Assembly: GCF_003634585.1 (NCBI RefSeq)
Contig: NZ_RBLG01000002.1
Coordinates: 186,001-250,000 of the forward strand
Length of the DNA: 64,000 nucleotides
Origin: Gillisia mitskevichiae
GTDB taxonomy: Bacteria > Bacteroidota > Bacteroidia > Flavobacteriales > Flavobacteriaceae
Reading direction: 5' to 3'
This document shows, one piece after another, positions 8,604 through 16,942 of the stretch (positions are counted from its first letter, which is position 1; every line of letters begins with the position of its first letter). The translations under genes and the position numbers were made by a program. A model generated the notes under the pieces. It was not told where the DNA came from. It saw only the letters and a list, made by a program, of their open reading frames with translations, and made no database searches.

Positions 8604-9821
8604 ATGAAAAACATCAAATTTATTCTAATATTGTTTATTGGTATAATAGCATCATGTCAAAAAGACGACGATTCAGATGGATCTCCAGTAATTCTAAGTG
8701 ATAAAAATCTAATAACATCATTTCAAATAAACATTGCAGGCGAATTAGTTTCTGGAGAAATAAATGAAACTGATAAAACTATCAACTTTAATACTGAAGA
8801 TGCAGATCTAGCATCTTTAGTACCAATTATTGAATACTCAGATAAAGCAAGTATTTCTCCAGCACCAACTGTATCACAAAATTTTGAAAATGAAGTTTCC
8901 TATACACTTATCGCAGAAAATGGAGATTCAAATATTTATAGAGTGCTTGTAAAAAATATAAGTTCAAATACAAATATTTTCGGTTTTCAATTATTAATAG
9001 AGGGCAAAGTTTATGATGGTGAGGTAGATAATACTGCTAAAACTTTATATGCAGAAACCGATAATGTGTTAGACTCTGCAGACATTGTTTTTTCTTTACC
9101 TGAAGGTAGCACTATTGCTTCGGTTCAAGAAGATCCACAAAACTTCTATTTACCAGTGGAATATATAGTAAAAGCTGAAAATGGTACAACAGCTACGTTT
9201 ACATTAACAGCCAAAGCTTATAACTTTTTTGGTAGCAACGCCAAATTATTTTATAGTGATGCCATTGCAATTGCTTCTGGAACGGGTATAGATCTATCTG
9301 TACCAAATTCTTCTCTTGTTCTAGAAAATGAACAAAATTCTTACACCATTCAAAATATTTTAACTACAAATTCATCTTCTTATACTAACGGAATGCCATT
9401 TAATTCCTTAAGTTTTCGTTTTCCAGAAAATATTGTAACAGCAACTAACTATAAACTTAAATATTTGATAGATGGCGAAGTTAAAACAACATCAATTTTT
9501 AATGTAGATGTTTTGTCTGAAGATGTGCCTGTTATTAATTCAATAAATCAAGACAGCTATTCTTGGAATGACATACTAATTATTAACGGGAAGAATTTAC
9601 CAGAAACCATTTCTATTCCTTCCAATGGTTCATTATTTATTATTCAGAACTCAGGTAATTATGATTTAACTGTGAACAATGAAAAAACCGAGCTAAGACT
9701 TACGTTAGATTATCATTATTTATTTCCTTCCTATTTTGGAAGACCAGAAGCAGAAAAAACAATCACATTATACGGGCCAAATCGGAGAATTGGTACTACT
9801 ATTAATACCGTTTTCAAATAA
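8604..9821 (+). CDS. Lipoprotein with tandem DUF5018-like domains and an IPT/TIG-like domain
   Basis: The ATG at 8604 is preferred over a TTG six bases earlier. The signal MKNIKFILILFIGIIASC with QKDDD after the cysteine marks a surface-type lipoprotein. Two similar beta-rich units follow, near residues 35-115 (ITSFQINIAGELVSGEI ... YTLIAENGD) and 118-205 (IFGFQLLIEGKVYDGEV ... YIVKAENGT), resembling the DUF5018 domains common in Bacteroidota surface proteins. A later segment (PVINSINQDSYSWNDILIIN) looks like an IPT/TIG immunoglobulin-like fold. No enzyme motif is seen. It is co-transcribed with the propeller lipoprotein, so the two may act together at the cell surface; ligand unknown. Confidence 0.75.
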   Translation: MKNIKFILILFIGIIASCQKDDDSDGSPVILSDKNLITSFQINIAGELVSGEINETDKTINFNTEDADLASLVPIIEYSDKASISPAPTVSQNFENEVSYTLIAENGDSNIYRVLVKNISSNTNIFGFQLLIEGKVYDGEVDNTAKTLYAETDNVLDSADIVFSLPEGSTIASVQEDPQNFYLPVEYIVKAENGTTATFTLTAKAYNFFGSNAKLFYSDAIAIASGTGIDLSVPNSSLVLENEQNSYTIQNILTTNSSSYTNGMPFNSLSFRFPENIVTATNYKLKYLIDGEVKTTSIFNVDVLSEDVPVINSINQDSYSWNDILIINGKNLPETISIPSNGSLFIIQNSGNYDLTVNNEKTELRLTLDYHYLFPSYFGRPEAEKTITLYGPNRRIGTTINTVFK

Positions 9822-10082
9822 ATATAGGATAAAACTGAATCAAATATTAGTTGTTAAATTTTCTATTCTAATGTTATTATACAGCTCAAATTAAAAGAGT
9901 TAAATTGAAACACTATACTAGCAAGTGCTTAGAAATTATCTCGTAGAGTAATTTTAAGCTGTTGCGGCAAACTCACGAGAAGACCGTAGAAAAAAATCTT
10001 ACAGGATTATTATCGAATACGCGATTTTTATATGAATCTAAAAGCTAAGCTTTTTTTGACGTTGGCAAAGCGGCTGGAATTG

Positions 10083-10122
10083 TGTTTTAAATATGATTGC
10101 ATCTGCAATTATATTTAAAATA
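10083..10122. repeat. Long AT-rich hairpin
   Basis: TTTTAAATATGATTGC (10085-10100) and GCAATTATATTTAAAA (10105-10120) are inverted copies around the loop ATCT, with one G.T position, and two further outer pairs extend the stem to 18 bp. There is no T-run after it, so it is not a simple terminator. Confidence 0.65.
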
Positions 10123-10133
10123 AACAATGAGCG

Positions 10134-10151
10134 TCCCGAAAGCTTTCGGGA
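10134..10151. repeat. Perfect 18-bp palindrome
   Basis: TCCCGAAAGCTTTCGGGA is identical to its reverse complement. Short palindromes of the form TCCCGAnAGCTnTCGGGA are, from general familiarity, common dispersed intergenic elements in flavobacterial genomes; only one copy is seen here. It is GC-rich compared with its surroundings. Confidence 0.6.
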
Positions 10152-10727
10152 GCACCGGCAATTTTACATAGCGGCAAATTAAAGGACAATATGTTTCAAT
10201 ACCATTCACTGAGAATCTGTTATTTAAAAGTTACTTGAACCAGATAGGGAATATTTAATTTAAGTAACTGATACTAGGATATTTTACATAGTATTTAATT
10301 ATAACTATCAAATATTCAAGAACATTCCAGTAAAACGGTTTTGACATAATATCTATCGATATAGTCCTGACGGCCGATATCTGATATTATATCAAATAGC
10401 ACAGCTATACACTGTTTTACGACACAGTCATATTTGTACTATAATTTATATTATGTAAAATAGAATGTATAATAACCTCAAGCTCACTTTAATTTCCTAT
10501 TTTAATAAATAGTGATTTTTAAGAAATTCTATCACTTCTTCCGGATCTTATTAGAAAGCACTCTTCAGCCTATTTCATTTACAAAGTTCGGAACTTGAAG
10601 ACCATTTAATAATTCAGCTATAAATATTCTTATAACCGCAAGACGTTATAATTTTCAATGTAAAATATCTATGTACCAATTTGCTTTCCTTTAAATACCT
10701 CAGATTTTAGGTGCTCTAAGTTCTGCC

Positions 10728-10753
10728 TTGTTAAGATCAATAGATTATTTTTG
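10728..10753 (+). promoter_or_regulatory. Candidate promoter overlapping the exporter start region
   Basis: TTG (10728-10730), a 15-bp spacer and a perfect -7 box TATTTTTG (10746-10753) lie just before the ATG at 10758. The expected transcription start falls at or next to that ATG, so the message could be leaderless. Confidence 0.4.
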
Positions 10754-10757
10754 CGGG

Positions 10758-11972
10758 ATGCAAAAAAATATACAGGCTTCGCAATTGGAATTTGTGGCAC
10801 TTATGGCCTCATTGATGTCTGTGGTGGCATTAGCCATCGATGCTTTATTGCCGGCTTTAGACATTATTGGAGTTACTATTGGAACCACCGAAATTGTAGA
10901 TAACCAATTACTCATTACAATGATCTTCCTAGGGCTTGGATTTGGTCCTTTAGTCTTTGGCCCGCTTTCCGATAGTATTGGGAGAAAACCAGTTGTCTAC
11001 ATGGGTTTTGCCCTTTTTATCTTTGCTAGTTTCATCTGTGTTAATTCAACAAGTTTAGAAATGATGGTTGTTGGTAGGATTTTGCAAGGAATTGGACTTT
11101 CTGCTCCCAGAACCATGAGTATTGCTATTATACGCGATATGTATAGCGGGGATTATATGGCCCGTATTATGTCTTTTGTGACCGTTGTTTTTATATTGGT
11201 TCCCGTAATTGCCCCGGCTTTGGGTAAATTTGTTCTTGATCAATATAACTGGCGCGGGATTTTCTATATTCAGGTACTTATAAGTATTTTAGTTTCGTGG
11301 TGGTTTTGGAAACGACAACCTGAGACTTTAACCATTAATAACAAAAAAAGCTTTTCCAAAAAAGGCTTTATAGGTGAATTTAAAGAGCTCATAAAATTTA
11401 AAAGAACAATTGGTTTTACCATTATTGCCGGATTTATTACTGGATCTTTTATGGTTTATCTAAGTAGCGCACAGCAAATTTTCGAGGATCAATATAATTT
11501 GAAGGAAGAATTTCCCTTAATTTTCGCCGGCCTGGCAATATCTATAGGTTCGGCTGTTTTCCTTAATGGAATATTTGTTATTAAATTTGGAATGGAAAAA
11601 TTGATCACCATGGCCCTGGTTTCATTTTTTATGATCTCTGCGATATATGTTGCCATATTCTATAATAGTCCGAATCCGGATGTTCGTGTTTTATTCCTGT
11701 TTTTCGCACTGCAATTTTTTAGTATTGGTTTTCTCTTCGGAAATTTACGCGCAATGGCTATGGAACCTGTAGGACATATTGCCGGGAGTGCTGCTGCCGT
11801 AACCGGATTTATATCTACTATTATGGCAGTTCCTATCAGTATCTTTATTGGAAGGTTTATTTCTGATACAGCTTTGCCTCTGTTTATTGGCTTTTCAATA
11901 TGCGCAGCTCTATCAATTGGTCTGATTATTTATCTAAAAGCAGACGAGAAACGAGCTACTGAAACTATCTAA
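10758..11972 (+). CDS. Bcr/CflA-family MFS drug exporter
   Basis: This roughly 404-residue, 12-TM major facilitator transporter belongs to the Bcr/CflA (DHA1) group, which exports drugs or metabolites by proton antiport. The start at 10758 (GGGATGCAAAAA) is chosen because a TTG ten codons earlier lies inside the putative promoter. Motifs seen are FGPLSDSIGRKPV (MFS motif A after TM2), GRILQGIGLSAPRTM and AIIRDMY in TM4 and its loop, and PVIAPALG in TM5 (antiporter motif C region). It stands alone between gene-poor stretches, so its substrate cannot be inferred from neighbours. Confidence 0.88.
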   Translation: MQKNIQASQLEFVALMASLMSVVALAIDALLPALDIIGVTIGTTEIVDNQLLITMIFLGLGFGPLVFGPLSDSIGRKPVVYMGFALFIFASFICVNSTSLEMMVVGRILQGIGLSAPRTMSIAIIRDMYSGDYMARIMSFVTVVFILVPVIAPALGKFVLDQYNWRGIFYIQVLISILVSWWFWKRQPETLTINNKKSFSKKGFIGEFKELIKFKRTIGFTIIAGFITGSFMVYLSSAQQIFEDQYNLKEEFPLIFAGLAISIGSAVFLNGIFVIKFGMEKLITMALVSFFMISAIYVAIFYNSPNPDVRVLFLFFALQFFSIGFLFGNLRAMAMEPVGHIAGSAAAVTGFISTIMAVPISIFIGRFISDTALPLFIGFSICAALSIGLIIYLKADEKRATETI

Positions 11973-12267
11973 AACATACCTGTATTTACCAAAACTAGAA
12001 AGAATATTAATTTTAGGTATGGGCAAATCCACTATTAAATTATTATGTAACGACCAGATAAACCTTTCAACTCAAATTTTTGGATTGCCAGATACAAAAA
12101 TCTTGCTTTCGGCATCTCTTTTTAGGTTCTTAGTGGCAAACAAAAAAATCAGTATTGTTGGAAGCACTTAAGCTAGCCGTATTCGCTTTCAACTTCTAAG
12201 AATAAAATTCCGAAGAATTTTTAAAATTTAAAATAGCAGTATTCACTTATCCAATCATCGTATTTAA

Positions 12268-12711
12268 TTAGTGTGCTACCCCAGCTTCAAAAGCATCACT
12301 CCATTTAGACGCAACACCCACAGCTGGAATTAATTCAGCAAAGATCTTTAAATGCCTGCGCTCATAATGTTTGTTCTTATTCAAGATGCCTAATTTCAAT
12401 TTAAGCTTGCTATCTATAGATTGGATCCTAGAAGTTGCTATTATATGAATAGAGATCTTTCCTAACATATCATCTTCGGTTTCCTGTGGGATTGCAGAGA
12501 TCGTACTTTCATCCCAGTTATTTAAAATTATTGGTATATCTTCTTTTCCTCGTATATCGTAAGCATAGAGATATAGCATGTATTCCATTTCTAAACGAAG
12601 GTCTACAGCATGAAATTCAATTTTAGTATGCACAGGAATAATGCTTGAATCTGTACCAACTTCAATAATTTCTGGAAATTCTGAAGGCTTTACTGAAAGG
12701 ATCTTTGCCAT
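12268..12711 (-). CDS. Hypothetical protein, 147 aa
   Basis: I do not recognise this protein. It has no signal peptide or TM segment and is predicted cytosolic, with a mixed alpha/beta composition (segments KIEFHAVDLRLEMEYMLYLY and KISIHIIATSRIQ). It starts 27 bp after the stop of the GIN-domain gene on the same strand and is probably co-transcribed with it. The reading frame is clean, the start has a normal ATG and codon use resembles the neighbours, so it is likely a real gene. Any link to envelope or cell-surface function is only suggested by its partner. Confidence 0.6.
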   Translation of the reverse strand: MAKILSVKPSEFPEIIEVGTDSSIIPVHTKIEFHAVDLRLEMEYMLYLYAYDIRGKEDIPIILNNWDESTISAIPQETEDDMLGKISIHIIATSRIQSIDSKLKLKLGILNKNKHYERRHLKIFAELIPAVGVASKWSDAFEAGVAH

Positions 12712-12738
12712 AATTACTTAATTATATTTAATACTAGC

Positions 12739-13566
12739 TTACTTTTTTATTATTCTGGATCTATCGGTTAAACCTTTAACCTCTATCTGAGGATTACCAT
12801 ATACATAAACCTTGCTTTTTCCTTCTATATCTATACTCAGGTTTTTGGTGGCATGTATATAAATATCAGCACTATTGGAAGCATTTAGTATTGCAGTTCT
12901 TGCTTTCATTTTCTTAGTTTTCAACTCTGCTGAATTTTTCAAATTAAAAATAGCATTATTCACTTTGCCGTCCATATCCATTTCCGCCGACTTAGATAAT
13001 TGCGCCGATAAATTTTCAGCATCCATTTTACCTTTCAAATCTGATCTGTCACTAATATTAACAGTCACCTCCTTTGCCTTTAGATCTAATTTTCCACCAG
13101 AATTCTTGGTTAAAATTATGCTGGCATTCTGCGCCTCTATATCTAGATCGAACTTTGTAGATTGATTTCCCGTAAAACTAAAAATATCTGAAGATAAAGT
13201 GCCTTGAGTTTCTAGTTCTGCATCATCATTTAAAATAATAGTAGAAATACCTTTTACGCTTAAAAAGACTTCTAATTTTTTACTACCTGTAATTTTAGCA
13301 GTCGTAAACATTTTAAGCACTCCATTGGTAACTTCTACATTTACCACTTCAGCAAGATTCTTATCTGTAGTAAGAACATAACTATTCTTATTACTTTGAG
13401 CTATGGTCACCTTTAAGTTATTGCTGATCTCCAATACACTAAATTCCTTATCTATGGTATTACTTACAGAGATCACATCCTTATCCCCTTTAATTTTTTC
13501 CGTTTTTTGAGCTACACTTATTTGTACGAAACCTAATAAGAGTAAAATACATAATTTTGTCTTCAT
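12739..13566 (-). CDS. Secreted GIN-domain (DUF2807) protein
   Basis: This 275-residue protein has a cleavable signal (MKTKLCILLLLGFVQISVAQ) and then the beta-helix-like head GIN domain (DUF2807): repeated short strands ending in turns such as GVLKMFTTAKITGSKKLEVF, LSAQLSKSAEMDMDGK and AILNASNSADIYIHATK, with the NASNSADIYIHA type core usual for this family. Family members are exported, of unknown function, and often annotated as auto-transporter adhesins without having a translocator domain. It lies upstream of a small hypothetical gene with a 27-bp gap. No recognisable -7 box was found directly in front of it. Confidence 0.85.
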   Translation of the reverse strand: MKTKLCILLLLGFVQISVAQKTEKIKGDKDVISVSNTIDKEFSVLEISNNLKVTIAQSNKNSYVLTTDKNLAEVVNVEVTNGVLKMFTTAKITGSKKLEVFLSVKGISTIILNDDAELETQGTLSSDIFSFTGNQSTKFDLDIEAQNASIILTKNSGGKLDLKAKEVTVNISDRSDLKGKMDAENLSAQLSKSAEMDMDGKVNNAIFNLKNSAELKTKKMKARTAILNASNSADIYIHATKNLSIDIEGKSKVYVYGNPQIEVKGLTDRSRIIKK

Positions 13567-13904
13567 AATTTATTGATTTTAAACGTTTAGGGTTATAAAT
13601 CGTTGAAGAAAACTTCACTATTAAGTTAGCCTCTATAAATATACAACACTAAATGTTTGTTTTTAAGCCACTATAAATAGTAACTCTTTAATATTGAACC
13701 CATGCAAGCTATAAAGTTAAATCCTACACTTTAATTTAAACTTGATAAATGTCAGTTTAATTAAATAGTATCATAGAATAAGAAGTTTAAAAACTAATGC
13801 CTGAAATGCCAAATAAATTCTAAAATAGCGCAGCACTACCCTACTTCTGCACGAAATATTGTAATTTTCCAGCAACTAATCCAATCACTAAAAATCCAAA
13901 CTTT
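13567..13904. other. Divergent intergenic region, 338 bp
   Basis: This AT-rich spacer separates the divergent GIN-domain and cation diffusion facilitator genes. No gene or RNA is seen. TAATTTTC at 13862-13869 is one base off a -7 box for the transporter. Confidence 0.4.
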
Positions 13905-14822
13905 ATGGCGGGTAATTCTAAGATCGCTATCTACGGCGCAATTGGCGCGAACCTTTTAATTGCAATAGGAAAATTTTTTGCGGCTTTCTTCACAGGAAGT
14001 TCTGCAATGCTGGCAGAAGGGATCCATTCTCTGGTAGATACTGGAAATGGGCTTTTACTTCTCTTGGGAATAAAACGCTCGAAACAAGAACCCGATGAAA
14101 TGCATCCTTTTGGCTACGGAAAAGAGGTCTATTTCTGGAGTTTTGTGGTAAGTATCCTAATTTTTGCATTAGGAGGTGGTTTTGCAATATATGAAGGAAT
14201 TCATGCCTTACAAGATCCGCATATTATAGAAGATCCTACTTGGAATTACGGAGTTTTAATTGCAGCATTGGTTTTTGAAGGTACTGCACTGTATATAGCC
14301 TTAAAAACCTTTAATAAGTCTAGAGCAGCTTCAGGAAACTTAATTAAAAATATAGTACAAAGTAAAGATGCTGCAACTTTTGCAGTTATTATTGAAGATA
14401 CAGCTGCCGTGGTTGGTTTAAGTATCGCTTTACTTGGGGTCTTTCTATCTCAGCAACTGCAAAATCCATATCTAGATGGTGCTGCTTCAGTTTCTATTGG
14501 AGCATTATTGCTAATAGTAGCTACATTTTTAGCAAAAGAAAGTAAAGGATTATTATTGGGTGAAAGTGCAAATCCAGAAGTTATAGCTGCAGTAGAAAAG
14601 ATCATGAAAGAGCATCCAAGTGTGAAAGATTGGACCTTACCACAAACGATGCATTTTGGGCCAGATAGTATACTGCTGGTAATAGAAATAGATCTTTTAG
14701 ATACCATGGAATTGTTGGAGGCTGAGAATACCATGCAAAACATTCGTAACGAGATCCAGATTCAGCAACCCTCTATTACACAGGTATTTATACAAAGTGC
14801 TAATAATCTTGAGAAAAACTAA
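13905..14822 (+). CDS. Cation diffusion facilitator family transporter
   Basis: This 305-residue divalent metal exporter of the CDF family (zinc/iron/manganese, proton antiport) has six predicted TM helices and a C-terminal cytosolic domain from about residue 215. TM2 carries the HxxxD site in GIHSLVDTGNG (His41, Asp45). TM5 reads IIEDTAAVVG instead of the usual second (H/D)xxxD, which is like the SLC30A9/ZnT9-type subgroup rather than FieF or CzcD; this assignment is inferred from the motif. If so, metal specificity, or even classic zinc export, should not be assumed. The gene is followed by the hibernation factor 136 bp later. Confidence 0.85.
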   Translation: MAGNSKIAIYGAIGANLLIAIGKFFAAFFTGSSAMLAEGIHSLVDTGNGLLLLLGIKRSKQEPDEMHPFGYGKEVYFWSFVVSILIFALGGGFAIYEGIHALQDPHIIEDPTWNYGVLIAALVFEGTALYIALKTFNKSRAASGNLIKNIVQSKDAATFAVIIEDTAAVVGLSIALLGVFLSQQLQNPYLDGAASVSIGALLLIVATFLAKESKGLLLGESANPEVIAAVEKIMKEHPSVKDWTLPQTMHFGPDSILLVIEIDLLDTMELLEAENTMQNIRNEIQIQQPSITQVFIQSANNLEKN

Positions 14823-14958
14823 ACTATGAAGTTAATCTCATCTCATATATTCTCTATAGCCCAATCATAATTCTTTGCTAATTAATGAAGAATTGCTTGT
14901 AGAACTATAGAAAAATGGGTTTCTTAGATAAAATATTAACCCTAAAAATTATTAGAAT

Positions 14959-15258
14959 ATGGAAGCGATATTTCAATTTGTTCAACTAAGTAAAAGTGAA
15001 CGTTTAGAAGAATTAACTCAGAAGAAACTAGATAAATTAGAAAATAAATATGATTGGATAATCCGTGCAGATGTTTTCTTTAAGAAGCAAGATGGTATGG
15101 ATCCTAAAGGATTTATTTGCAATATTAAATTAAGTGTGCCTGGACCACAGGTTTTTGCAGAATCTAACGAAACTTCTTTTGAAGCGGCTATGGCAGAAAC
15201 GGTAAGCGATCTAGATAGACAACTATCTAAGCGAAAAGCACAAATGAATACTCATTAA
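14959..15258 (+). CDS. Short ribosome hibernation-promoting factor (HPF/YfiA family)
   Basis: This 99-residue protein matches short HPF/RaiA proteins, which bind the 30S decoding centre in stationary phase and block translation. It shows the beta-alpha-beta-beta-beta-alpha pattern: FQFVQLSKSERLEELTQKKL, then WIIRADVFFKKQ, CNIKLSVPGPQVFAE and SFEAAMAETVSDLDRQLSKR with the basic C-terminal helix. The length equals E. coli HPF, and there is no long-form dimerisation domain. It is monocistronic, with a strong terminator right behind it. Confidence 0.88.
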   Translation: MEAIFQFVQLSKSERLEELTQKKLDKLENKYDWIIRADVFFKKQDGMDPKGFICNIKLSVPGPQVFAESNETSFEAAMAETVSDLDRQLSKRKAQMNTH

Positions 15259-15272
15259 ATTGGATAACATAT

Positions 15273-15314
15273 AAAAAAAAGGTCTGAAGTTTAATTATTT
15301 CAGACCTTTTTTCT
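15273..15314. terminator. Bidirectional rho-independent terminator
   Basis: GGTCTGAA (15281-15288) and TTCAGACC (15299-15306) form an 8-bp stem with a run of A before and T after it, so it works for both the hibernation factor (+) and the FNT channel (-), which converge here. Confidence 0.85.
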
Positions 15315-15329
15315 GTTATAGCATTTAAT

Positions 15330-16202
15330 TTAATCTACGTTATATACAAAAGCACGATATTTTAATAAGGCAACAAACACTACTCCCCCAATTGCATTCC
15401 CTAAAAGTGCAACACTTTCAAATATTAAATAATCTGAAATCGTGATTTTCGGGGAACTTAAAAGTCCAGCAAATACTTCCACATTTCCTACAATACTATG
15501 ATGCAAACTGGTAAAAGCCATTATTCCGGTAATTATTATAATTAATAGGATCCTACTTACCGTATCTGTTGCAGATGCTAACAACCAAGAAAGTAATCCC
15601 ATTAACCAACCAGCCAAAATTGCACTTATCAAAATTACTTGAGGAGAAAATGAAATGACATGACTGGCAATTTTTTCAACCGCTAATAGGTCGAAAAGAC
15701 CTAAAGCTGGCCCTATCCAAATTAAGAGTGCTGCCATTAGACAACCTCCAGCAAGATTCCCAAATATCACTAAACTCCACAGTTTTAATAAACTCGTTAC
15801 CGACTGTTTTCTGTTTAAAACCGGTAAGCTTAGCAAGGAGGTTTGCTCTGTAAAAAGTAAGGACCTTCCTAGAATTACAAAAATGAAACCAGCAGGATAT
15901 ACAAAGGTCAATAATTTAAATATAGTGTCTTCGGCCAGCTTACCAGTAAAAAAGCTGAAGACAGAGCACATTAGTAAAAAACTAAATCCTATCTCTAAAC
16001 CTGCAGTAAATGAGCATAGCGCAATGCTGCCTGGGCTATTTCCAAACACGGCTTTACCTTCTTCCAGTTGCTCATTTAATATCTCTCCATGTTCACGGCG
16101 TTTATTTTCTTCACCATTCTCCTTAACTTCAGAATTTTCAAGTTCAGAATCTATATTTTTTTGTTTCCGATCTCGTTCTTCATTTTTGTTTTCTGTCTTC
16201 AT
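15330..16202 (-). CDS. Formate/nitrite transporter (FNT) family protein, YfdC-like
   Basis: This 290-residue inner-membrane protein has about six TM helices of the FNT fold (pentameric anion channel). Helix motifs such as LWSLVIFGNLAGG, ILAGWLMGLLSWLLA and FTSLHHSIVGNVEVF match the FNT helices, the last containing the central His region. It carries a very hydrophilic, charged N-terminal extension (about residues 1-50, rich in Glu, Lys and Asn) before the first helix, as in YfdC-like members, whose substrate is not established. It sits 80 bp downstream of the NADP-binding protein on the same strand and ends at the shared terminator. Confidence 0.85.
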   Translation of the reverse strand: MKTENKNEERDRKQKNIDSELENSEVKENGEENKRREHGEILNEQLEEGKAVFGNSPGSIALCSFTAGLEIGFSFLLMCSVFSFFTGKLAEDTIFKLLTFVYPAGFIFVILGRSLLFTEQTSLLSLPVLNRKQSVTSLLKLWSLVIFGNLAGGCLMAALLIWIGPALGLFDLLAVEKIASHVISFSPQVILISAILAGWLMGLLSWLLASATDTVSRILLIIIITGIMAFTSLHHSIVGNVEVFAGLLSSPKITISDYLIFESVALLGNAIGGVVFVALLKYRAFVYNVD

Positions 16203-16282
16203 ATATACTTAAAGGATGTTACTTGTACCTTTCTTAAGTGTTTTCCCTTAAGTCTTTGGCTATTTATAATATAAAGTTCTTT

Positions 16283-16909
16283 CTAAGAGATCAACTTTTC
16301 TAATTCCTGTCTACTCACAGATTTACCATATATTTTTTGATCTGGATCCATTATTTTTGTTTTAGTAAGATCTCCCACATATACAGCCTCAAAACCTATG
16401 TCTTCTATCAATTTTCTGGTGGTTTCCTTACTTTCTTGATCTTGTGCGGCATAAGGAATAGCGAGTTTATCTGTTTCCTGAAAAGCTTTGTTCTTTAAAT
16501 GGTCGGCGTAAATAGTATTAAAAGCTTTTGAAGTCTTAGCAGTATTAAATTTCATGGCTGTATATTCTGAAGCATTCCTGTTAGAATCTCTAACTTCTTG
16601 CGCCATGGCCCCATCTCTCTCTGGATATGGATTGGTAGCATCAATGATCACTTTTCCACCATATTCTCCCGCATATAATTCAGATAATCTGTCTATAGCT
16701 TTAAAAGGAACTGCTAATAAATAGACATCTGCATTTGCTTCAAATGCTTTTTCAATACTAACGGCTTTAGAATTTCCACCAGCTTCTCTAACAATATCAT
16801 TTAATTGCTCGGGATGTCTTGAGCTAAACAATACTTCATGGCCTGCTTTGGCCCAATGTTTACCAAGATTGCCACCAATATTTCCACTTCCAATAACTCC
16901 TATTTTCAT
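16283..16909 (-). CDS. NADP-binding oxidoreductase, F420-dependent NADP reductase-like
   Basis: This 208-residue Rossmann protein begins with MKIGVIGSGNIGGNLGKHWA, the dinucleotide-binding GxGxxG motif, followed by VLFSSRHPEQL, where Ser-Arg-His is typical of NADP preference. VYLLAVPFKAID and KVIIDATNPYPERDG match the family of NADPH-dependent F420 reductases. Bacteroidota generally lack F420, so the real partner is probably another substrate; related proteins are simply annotated as NAD(P)-binding. It starts 33 bp after the aconitase-like gene ends and is probably co-transcribed with it. Function otherwise unknown. Confidence 0.75.
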   Translation of the reverse strand: MKIGVIGSGNIGGNLGKHWAKAGHEVLFSSRHPEQLNDIVREAGGNSKAVSIEKAFEANADVYLLAVPFKAIDRLSELYAGEYGGKVIIDATNPYPERDGAMAQEVRDSNRNASEYTAMKFNTAKTSKAFNTIYADHLKNKAFQETDKLAIPYAAQDQESKETTRKLIEDIGFEAVYVGDLTKTKIMDPDQKIYGKSVSRQELEKLIS

Positions 16910-16942
16910 GATCTTAATTTTTAAAATTACTATTATAATTAA

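Larger units (their letters stand above)
9822..10727. other. Gene-free stretch, about 0.9 kb, with hairpins
   Basis: This is the longest stretch without a supported gene. It contains a 16-18 bp hairpin (10083-10122) next to an 18-bp perfect palindrome (10134-10151), short GATAT-rich palindromes near 10355-10400, and a 16-codon gene-tail-like frame on the minus strand (10497-10547) directly preceded by stop codons. It reads like decayed or non-coding DNA left by past rearrangement, but no insertion sequence end or attachment site could be identified. Confidence 0.5.

Noticed and set aside
10497-10547. Minus-strand peptide DPEEVIEFLKNHYLLK that looks like the end of a protein
   Set aside because: Only 16 codons, directly preceded by two stop codons, with no supporting frame upstream. 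It may be a relic of a decayed gene but cannot be supported.
12019-12171. 50-codon open frame on the plus strand between the exporter and the hypothetical gene
   Set aside because: It starts with MGKSTIKLL but shows no recognisable domain, has no promoter box or clear ribosome site and could easily arise by chance in 295 bp.
12875-13165. Open frame on the strand opposite the GIN-domain gene
   Set aside because: It is antisense to a gene with signal peptide and family motifs; its translation is hydrophobic filler without domains. Similar antisense frames elsewhere (for example 14450-14743 and 35360-35722) were dismissed for the same reason.
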